Source: Paracentrotus lividus (taxonomy: Eukaryota > Echinodermata > Echinoidea > Camarodonta > Echinidae). Taken from it: DNA of 64,000 nt. The number at the start of each line of letters is the position of its first letter. The first letter of the stretch is position 1. A model generated the notes under the pieces. The model did not search any database. It saw nothing but the letters and a program-made list of their open reading frames with translations, and was not told where the DNA came from. Shown in pieces: positions 47,201 to 56,200 of this stretch. The stretch covers positions 24,957,558-25,021,557 of the forward strand of contig CALNVZ010003434.1 of the NCBI GenBank assembly GCA_940671915.1, read 5' to 3'. The position numbers and the translations under genes are program-made.

Positions 47201-50200
47201 AGATGTGCAGAGAAGTTAAGGACAACTTTAAGTCTACTTAACTCTTTGTGAAACACCCCAAGGTCAATAAGGTGAGGGGTTTTGAGATTTTTGGCCCCCC
47301 CCCCCAAAAAAAAAGGGGGGGGCATGGTCACATAATTTAACCTAAATATCTCAGGAACTACTGGGTCATTCTTCACAAAATGGGAATTTTCGGAAAGGGG
47401 ATTCATCAAAGATTCCAAATCTACCATTATTATAAAAATTGGTACACATTCGGGGACCTGACTTCTTGACCTACATGTGTAAGATTTAACCAATTTTAAT
47501 GGAATAAATTGTATGACATACTTAGACTATGATAAATTAAAGAAACATCCATGTTTGGCTTGATTGTAAAGGATACTCCTGACATGTTTCTCTTTGACCG
47601 GTACTTCCTGGGCGTTGATCGCTTTGTTCACACTCGTTTGCTATAAAAAGACAAGAAAATAAATCATCAATATCATCATAAAAACTTTAAATACTGCAAT
47701 GATCATGTTAAATAAGCCAATATTACATGTAAGCTCCCATTCATGTCACATGTACATGTAGTGATATGTCGAATCAAGAGTGTACTAGCCAATTTATTCT
47801 GAATTGTTATAAATCATGAACAAACTGGGTGGTATTCTGATAATTAAACCTAAGTTTAACCCCAGTCTAACCTAGAATTTTAGACCACACTTCTATGGAA
47901 TGCTGGGTTTTATCTTTCATCTTCCATATTCATGGCAAAGATAATACACCAATTGATTCATTAAAATTCCTTGTACTTTCATACTTTCCTAATCTTCTCA
48001 TTTCATGACACGTATGACACAACTTTTTGCCGCCGAATGAGAATATTTTTTACTTTGTGAATGAGTTGACAATTGGCATTCCATAAAAGTGTGGTCTAAA
48101 TTAACCTAGGGTTAACTAAACCATGGTTAGATGAGAATACCACCAATGGAGTTTAGAGCTAGAAAATTGGAGGTCTGAGCAAGAAAATTTGAAACAATTT
48201 ACTGGAAGTTACGAATACACAACTCTAGACTCATATAAACAAACGAAAACAGTTACTTTAAAGCCAGTACGAACTAGCAGCCTTGTGTAGCACCACCTCA
48301 AGTCCCCAACTGCTCGACTCTGTCCCGATTCCTAACCCATAATGCAACATCCTGATAGTGTAGTCTTATAATTCAGGCCCATTAGAATGAAAACTACTCA
48401 CTACTCAATGAATTCACACTATGATAATTATGTTGCCAAGTAACATAACACATACTTTTCCCCTCAAAGCATTTTAGTTTCACAATAAAAATTAAATTGT
48501 AGTTTAATTTTACACCGTTTTGTTAATATTTATCTCAAAAAGTATACTTTAAGACTAGCTATTTATAACACACAGTCAATGAGAGTGTTGCTCAGTTCGC
48601 TCTCCCTTTATAAAGGGAAACTAATGAACTTTAACGTCGCATCATACAGGTATAAACTTTCAATTTGATTTGTTTTAATACATCATAAAAAGGGAAATTT
48701 AATCCCAAAAGGATAACATTTGTGATTGGAGATTGAACTAAATCAATTCTAAAATGACAATGTACACATTGATTCGAAGACAAGAGTGGAATCGATTCAC
48801 ATTTCATTCTTGGTTGCATTTATCTTAAACTTTAAAAGGATGAATTACAGAAAAAATCATGAGACACCACTTATCTTTTCCTTTGTGTCTTTATCTTTTA
48901 GTTTCTTTCTTGCATTGTGCAGAAATACAATGTACACTACTTTTGACATTTCATCAGGATGGAATCTGCTTTGAAATCTTTTGATAATATTACATGTTGT
49001 ATAAACACTTGCAAGTCTCATTCGATTTTATGCAGTCCCCAACCCCCCCCCCCCCCCAAAAAAAAAAAAAAATCACAACCATAACTCAAGAAAAATCACA
49101 TACTACAGTAAATTGCATTTAAGATGAATAAAAACAAGCATTTGAGAATTATTACCATGATCAGAATCTCATATTTGTTTGAGTTACCCAAATCTTTATC
49201 AATCGTAATTCATATTACACCTTTTTCTGTTTTCCATATACATTTTCAAATAAAACGAAGCATAAATGTGAGTCAATGTTATTTCTTGTCCAATAGGCCA
49301 AATGGCAAATACATTCTATCTGATTACGACGACACCATGTAAAATGTAGGCCCTACATGTACATGTGTACCGTACATGTAATGTGTGCAATCAGTTTTAT
49401 GACCTCATTAAAAAAAAGTATATCAATGTTCTGTGGAAAACTACTTGAACAGCAGGAATACATGTATATTGCCCAAACACATGACAAAAATTAATATGAG
49501 GTACATGTACTGTACATGAGCACAGCCTATTAAAAGTATTAAAACAAGAATACATTTTGAACATTTTCATCTGCCAATACAAAACAGGATAAGACGAATT
49601 ATCTCCCCACTTTAGATATGTAGACATGTTTGCAAGACTACAATATCAACATGCTCACGTACAGACAAATTACAGATCTATCCAGGCTACAAAATCATAG
49701 TTTTCTCCATGGACACATTGGAATTCAAACAAGTGTATTTCCACAGGACCTGAACTTTGTGCTCTCAATACCTCTGTTTCTTGAGACAGATGGACAAATA
49801 ATTCAACGATACATGTATACAAATGTACAGCAACACGTACATGTGCACAATACATGTTTACACTACATTGTACAATGTATGTACCTGTATGTACTAAAAA
49901 CAAATACATTGCCTTAAACATGTACAAATTTAAACTTTTACTATCCATCTCAACAAGAAACAAAAGGTACATAGACAGGCTCCACAAGAACTCCCTTGTA
50001 AATTGTATGCATGTGAATGCTTAAAATAATCCAAACATTTCACAAAAACTCACAATTTGTCGCCTTCTGGCTGGAGTAAACGTAAAAGAACCTTCCATTA
50101 TTATTCCATGCAAGCTTGCTTTAAACAGGATATTGCAGGAACAAACTACCAGTAGAATAAAAGCACTTTGGTAGGAGTGTGCAGTACGATGTCCAAACTT

Positions 50201-53200
50201 GATTTTAAGGGGTGTATATTACTACTGGTCTACTTATAATTGTCCTCCCACATCAGATTATGCAACGGTCAAAGTACAATGAGGTTGGCTATTAGATCTA
50301 CACCTTTGTTTACCCGGGATAATACAAATATTTAAGGACTGAATAATTGATATCGTCAATATCCAAATATTATTCACACCATATGTTACTAACTGAAGGA
50401 TAATGTTTAACATAAGTTGCAATATTACTAATATTGCCAATATTAAAGTTCATCTACATTTACACTTTATTGTACAAAAAAAAAAAAGGGTATAAATCTG
50501 GCTTTAAAATGCATGGTGATATTCTGGATGTAATTGAAGAGAATAAGAAAACTTTATCTCTAGTTTGTTTTCATTTTGCAAAAAAAAATAATAAATACCT
50601 GTTAACTAGCATCACTGCTGGGTTAAAATAAAATGTATTCTAATTTCCTCTAAAATGTACTGTATAAAAACTGTGGATCCAGATAAGGTTTCAGACTAGA
50701 TAAAAGATTTATTCAGGATGTTTGACCAGCAAGATTTTCCTGATTCACTGTATTGCTGTTACCATAGCAACATAGTTTCTGACATTTTCAATTTTTCTCA
50801 AAAGTGTATCTTGATGAGATAAAAGTTTATTCAGGTCTTTTCAAATAAATGGTAAAAGTAGAAAACATCCATAATACTTTTCTGATTCGTTGCAGAGCTG
50901 GTACCATGGCAACATAATTTAGTTTGCGGGATTTTCAAATAGTGTGGTTTTATCTTGCAATCTCTTCATAATAAGAGTTGCTACTAAATGCTAGAAAAAT
51001 TAGGAGGTACTTTGATTCTCCAGATTTTTCTTTAATTTATTATGATATATTATTACCATGGCAACACAGTATTCCACACATTCAAAATGTGAGTCATGCA
51101 CAAAGCTGAGTGTCAAATTTCTTGATCATTGCCTAAAATGAGAAAACTTTCCCACTATCTATGTATAGTTTGAACCACAAGATTTGCAACAGGACTGGCC
51201 ATCCATGCAAGCATACACTTACATGTACATTGTATCATCATCCTCCAAACTTTGTATTTTGAGGGTTTTATGTTTTGTACAACATAATTACATGTAGGGG
51301 GCCCAAACATACAATAATTATCGCATTGATTCCTTTGTCAGTACATGTACGCCTACAGTGAAATTACCAAGCATCATACATAATTTTCCACTCAGCAAAT
51401 TAGTCATGTCTAATAGCTTTCCATTAAAAAAACAAAAAAAAAAACAAGCAAAACAAATAACAAAAACGAAGAAACTTTGTCAATGCCAAATGCTACTTAA
51501 TAATCCTGAAAGTACTAATTATGATCTAGTCTTAGAGGGGATATTTGTTCTCATCTTTCTCCCATGATCCCTCAACTATTTTAGGTGAGCTGACATTCAG
51601 TCATTTCCCATCCTTCCTTCCTCATATAGTAGCCAGGTCAACTAGCCTATCTTTCAGACTACAGCTTACAGACAAATAGAAGCCAGGTTAACTAGCTAGC
51701 CTATCATTCAGACTGCAGCTTACAGACAAAAAGTAGCCAGGACAACTACAGTCTGTGTCAAAAAAAATGGTACAGTCGGGGGAAAAATCATTTAGGTGTG
51801 AAAACTTTTCATATAATGCGTGCTTGTGGTATCAAATTAAAGCCAAAAGATTTTTCTTGCTGATACTCTTTGTCCTGTATAATTTGCTTTAGTAAAACAA
51901 AAGTTATCTTCTTCTTCTTCTTCTTCTTCATATTTAACTGCCTCCTTCAATTCTGAAGATTATTGCAGTATTCCAGGGAGGGGCTAGGTGCAATACACCG
52001 GGTGAAACACCCTTCTCTTTTTCGAATAATGTATCGGTTTTAACGTGCATAGGTTGTGACTCTCCTATACACGGGACCAACATTAGCGTCCTCATCCGAT
52101 GGACGGAGTGTTTTCCAACTGCATTCACACCTGCACTGAATACAGCGGCGAGGCACGTATACACACAACGTTAGCATCAGTATTTTTGCAAGACGTCTTT
52201 CGGCTGCCTGGGACACGAACCCACGCGTGATCATATGATCTTGTCCGAAACGAAGGCTCTCATAACTGAGCTAAGTTTTATGCAACTAGGAACAAATCGA
52301 AATTACGCACGTCTATTGTTCTGGAGTGCCGAATTCACGGTCATTATGCGAAATCATACACAAAGGCATGGGACGGCATGCGAAAAATGGATTATTCTTG
52401 ATTGTAGAAAATTAGTGATATCTCAAAAAATACTGCACCAAATGTGATGAAAAAAATTGCAGAAGAAAGTCTGATTTTCTAGCTTTATGAAAATACCAAA
52501 CAATACCAGGTTGTTATTAATCTTCATACTATAAAAAAATGTTTTCCAACTGTACCATTTTATTTGACACAGACTGTAGCCTATCATTCAGACTACAGCT
52601 TACAGACAAATAGAAGCCAGGGGGGCGTTTCACGAAACCGTCATAAGTCTAACTTCTTGACTAAATCGGAGATAGTGAACAACTTGTCCACAAGCGGGTT
52701 CCACGAAGCGCCCTCTCTGACAAGATCGTGGACAACAAGCTGACTAAATACTTATGACAGCTCCGGACCTGTCATATCTTTTGGAGAGCGCTGATACGTC
52801 AATCAAACGCAATTTATGGCAAGCGATCGGTTTGGGCGAATTGCATTTGCGGCGACAATCTCGATTTTCTCATTTTTGTTCATACAAAATGTGGCAACCT
52901 CAGGATTTTGGTCTAATATCTAGAAAATAAATGGTTGTTAACAATTAAGTGATTTTTATATCCAATAAAGAAATAATATCTCGTAATATATCCAATCAAG
53001 AAATAATATTGAATAAATTGCAAATGCATTATTTAGCTTACCATAAAGCTAAATAAAGAGACTCGCAGAGACTACGTTGGTAGTTAAAATCGATCTATTA
53101 GTCCCCAAATTAATAATTTTGAATAGATTTCTTTTTAAATTACAATGCATTATAATTTCTTTTTGTGAGCAAACAGAAAATTTAGGAAAAAAACCTCAAT

Positions 53201-56200
53201 CTAGCTCCATTTCAGCTAGCGTACTTTTTTATAGTACTGATTTACGAAACTATGAAATTAGCGCATCCGGGGGTACCCATCTCATGTTCTGACGTGGTCT
53301 TATTAATTTCATGATTGACACCTTGTAATATATGCAGTAAGAAAACATTGTGCGTTTTAATTCATATTATATAAATTATACATAATTTTATGAGCTTTCA
53401 TACTGTTTTTGACCGATTTTATCACTTCAATTTCGATAATATTTGAAAAATTTTCTAACCACAATGTCTAAATATCAACGAAACCGTGATAAGGCTATTG
53501 CTCGATGACATCATCTCCGATAATATCGATAATTACAAATTGTCGAGCTTGGAAGAGCTTTGTGTAACCGACTTTAGTAAGATTGGAGCTAACTACGTGG
53601 TTGGTGGATAAAGATATGACTAACTTGTCCATGGTTTCGTGAAACGCCCCCCCAGGTCAACTAGCCTATCATTCAGGACTACAGCTTACGACAAATAGTA
53701 GTCCAGGTCAACTAGCCTATCATTCAGACTACAGTACTTTTACTACTATACAACATAGAACAGATAGCCAGGTCAACTAGCCTTCATTCAGACTACAGCT
53801 TACAGACAATTAGAAGCTCAGGTCAACTGTAGCCTATCATTAGACTACAGCTTACAGACAAATAGAAGGCAGTGAACTAGCCTATCATTCAGACTACAGC
53901 TTACAGACAAATAGAATAGCAGTTCAACTAGCCCTATCATTCAGACTACAGCTTACAGACAAATAGTAGCCAGGTCAACTAGCCTATCATTCAGACTACA
54001 GCTTACAGACAAATAGTAGCCAGGTCAACTAGCCTGTCATTCAGACTACAGCTTACATACAAATAGAAGCCAGGTCAACTAGCTCATCATTCAGACTACA
54101 GCTTACAGACAAATAGTAGCCAGGTCAACTAGCCTATCATTCAGACTACAGCTTACATACAAATAGTAGCCAGGTCAACTAGCCTGTCATTCAGACTACA
54201 GCTTACATACAAATAGAAGCCAGGTCAACTAGCCTATCATTCAGACTACAGCTTACAGACAAATAGAAGCCAGGTCAACTACAGCCTATCATTCAGACTA
54301 CAGCTTACAGACACAAAAGATTAAGTTTAGTTGTGGTCACGAGGAAGATGTTCTGTACTATGTAATATGCCATGTAATATGCCATGTAATATGCCAACAT
54401 ATTTCGCATCCATATATTTTTGCAATTTTGCTCCAAGCCAGGGAATTCCTTTTTTTTTTGTTATTTAAAAATAATTAATTTATTGTATATATGCATTCAC
54501 TTTGTACAGAAATACACGTTGTATCAAGAAGTGAAAATTTTCTCTTTCAGTAGGTCGCGCAATTCGCGAAAATAAAACCACCGTGAAATATTCAGCGTAT
54601 ACAGTATTTCCGATATTCAAGACAACCTTTAAACAAAACAAGGTGATCTCAAAACTGTGTGTAACTATTAGCTAGTCTCCTGTACCATCAGTTATTTTTC
54701 ATGTAAATCATATATTATTCCCCCCTTCTTTTTTTTTAAGTAAAAAAGCAAAACTTTTGAAGATAAGGGGAGATCCATGGACCTCCGAAGGAGGAAAAGA
54801 AATAAATCCGAAATAATAAAGAGAAGATGAAAGAAGGTGAAAATAAAGAAAGAATAATGCATCAAAATGTGATAGCTAAAGTTTTACATAAAACGCAGAA
54901 AAATTAGAAAAACATAATTTTAAAGAGTTTGAAGAAAATTGGACTAATAATAAGTTATGAATATCTTTACGATGCACAAAAAATGATCACTATACAAAAT
55001 TGGCAACACAGTCACAAAGCTGTGATGTCACAGGGGCACATTTTGCCATGCATTTTCTATATTTTTTATGATAATTTTTCACTTTATTTGTTAAGAAACT
55101 GTTTTCCTCATATATTTGGTCAAGATATATTGATGGCAATATGCTATTGCAGTATATACATGTATATTGTAAAATCAGTACCCCATCTAGAAATACAAAA
55201 AAAACAAAGATTTTGAGTAAGTTTTCAGGATAGAAAAGAGATATTCATCAGGTCATGAATGTTGAATTTCAGGAAAAACATCACTTTTCTTTCGAAATGG
55301 TCATATTCAAACGTGAGTGACACATTTGGACTGATAGAAGGGCGCATATCTTTGCACTTGTAGGTTATGAATGGATCATGACTATCATATTATTATGTAT
55401 AATGTAGCAGTGGCATGTATCATTACCAGTTGGATTTGAATTTTACAATTGGTCTTGGAAATTATGATTAAAAAACAGTGCGTGAGTGCAACGACAAAAA
55501 AAAAAGACATGGGTTTCTGACCATCACTGGTTATGCCTATGGTTGGATTTGTGCCTAAGTAGATCTCTAAGGGTACCATAAGTGCTGGTATATGTATATT
55601 ATAGAGTACCTCTCTGACATTTATTGTGTTTATCAATCATTCCCTCTCTGTGGAAAATGGTCCGACAGTCACCGACTAGATCTATGTGTCGTGAGTGACA
55701 CGACATCCAAAATGTGAATGACACGACCAGTGCCTTAAATTCAACCTTTCAAGTAAATAACTAAATCCAAATTACCTGTATTTATACAACATGTTAGAGA
55801 TGTCCATGAAAATTACTTGACAACAAGACAAGTCAGAAGTCAAACTCAGAAGTCAGAGTCAAAGAAAGAGTCAAAATAATTTTCAAAAGCTCTTTTGCCA
55901 AATTTCTGTTGGCTATTCAATCTAGAGTAAAACCACCAAATACCGGACACTAACCGGGGTAAGCATTTTTGGATTCTAAAAAAAAATTGCAATCGCCGAA
56001 TTATATAAAACTCATATGTATTTTGTAGTACAAATGTTCAATAATAATCTTATTAAAAACAGAATCGATAAAAAACATGGTAAACATGAATTATTTGCTT
56101 TTTAATGAAAGCTTGTTTTTTTCTAAATATCGGATGCGCTCGTTAAATATCGGATATATTCGGCAATTCGCCGCGATCGATTTCGGCAGTTAAAATCACG

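Larger units (their letters stand above)
45655..48961. repeat. 3.3 kb tandem duplication, unit B
   Basis: A second copy of 42336-45654 with scattered substitutions and short indels (for example a shorter TACATG run near 47475), joined head to tail. It ends at the same CATCAGGATG, followed by unique GAATCTGC. It contains the distal copy of exon 2. Confidence 0.92.
51620..54318. repeat. Minisatellite, ~49 bp unit, interrupted twice
   Basis: Unit built from AGCCAGGTCAACTAGCCTAT, CATTCAGACTACAGCTTACA and GACAAATAG, repeated about 15-17 times, mostly near-identical between 53650 and 54318. Interrupted by elements at 51749-52576 and 52622-53652. In intron 1. Confidence 0.9.

Noticed and set aside
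47584-47640. Exon 2 ending at the earlier GTCAGG donor (57 nt, phase 0)
   Set aside because: The later GTATCC donor gives VR plus phase 1, which joins exon 3 as KEKHVRSIIIGT, matching the family; the earlier donor would not join in frame.
53650-54318. Regularly spaced ~49 bp repeats that could suggest a CRISPR array
   Set aside because: Units are contiguous with no unique spacers, and the host is plainly eukaryotic; it is a minisatellite.
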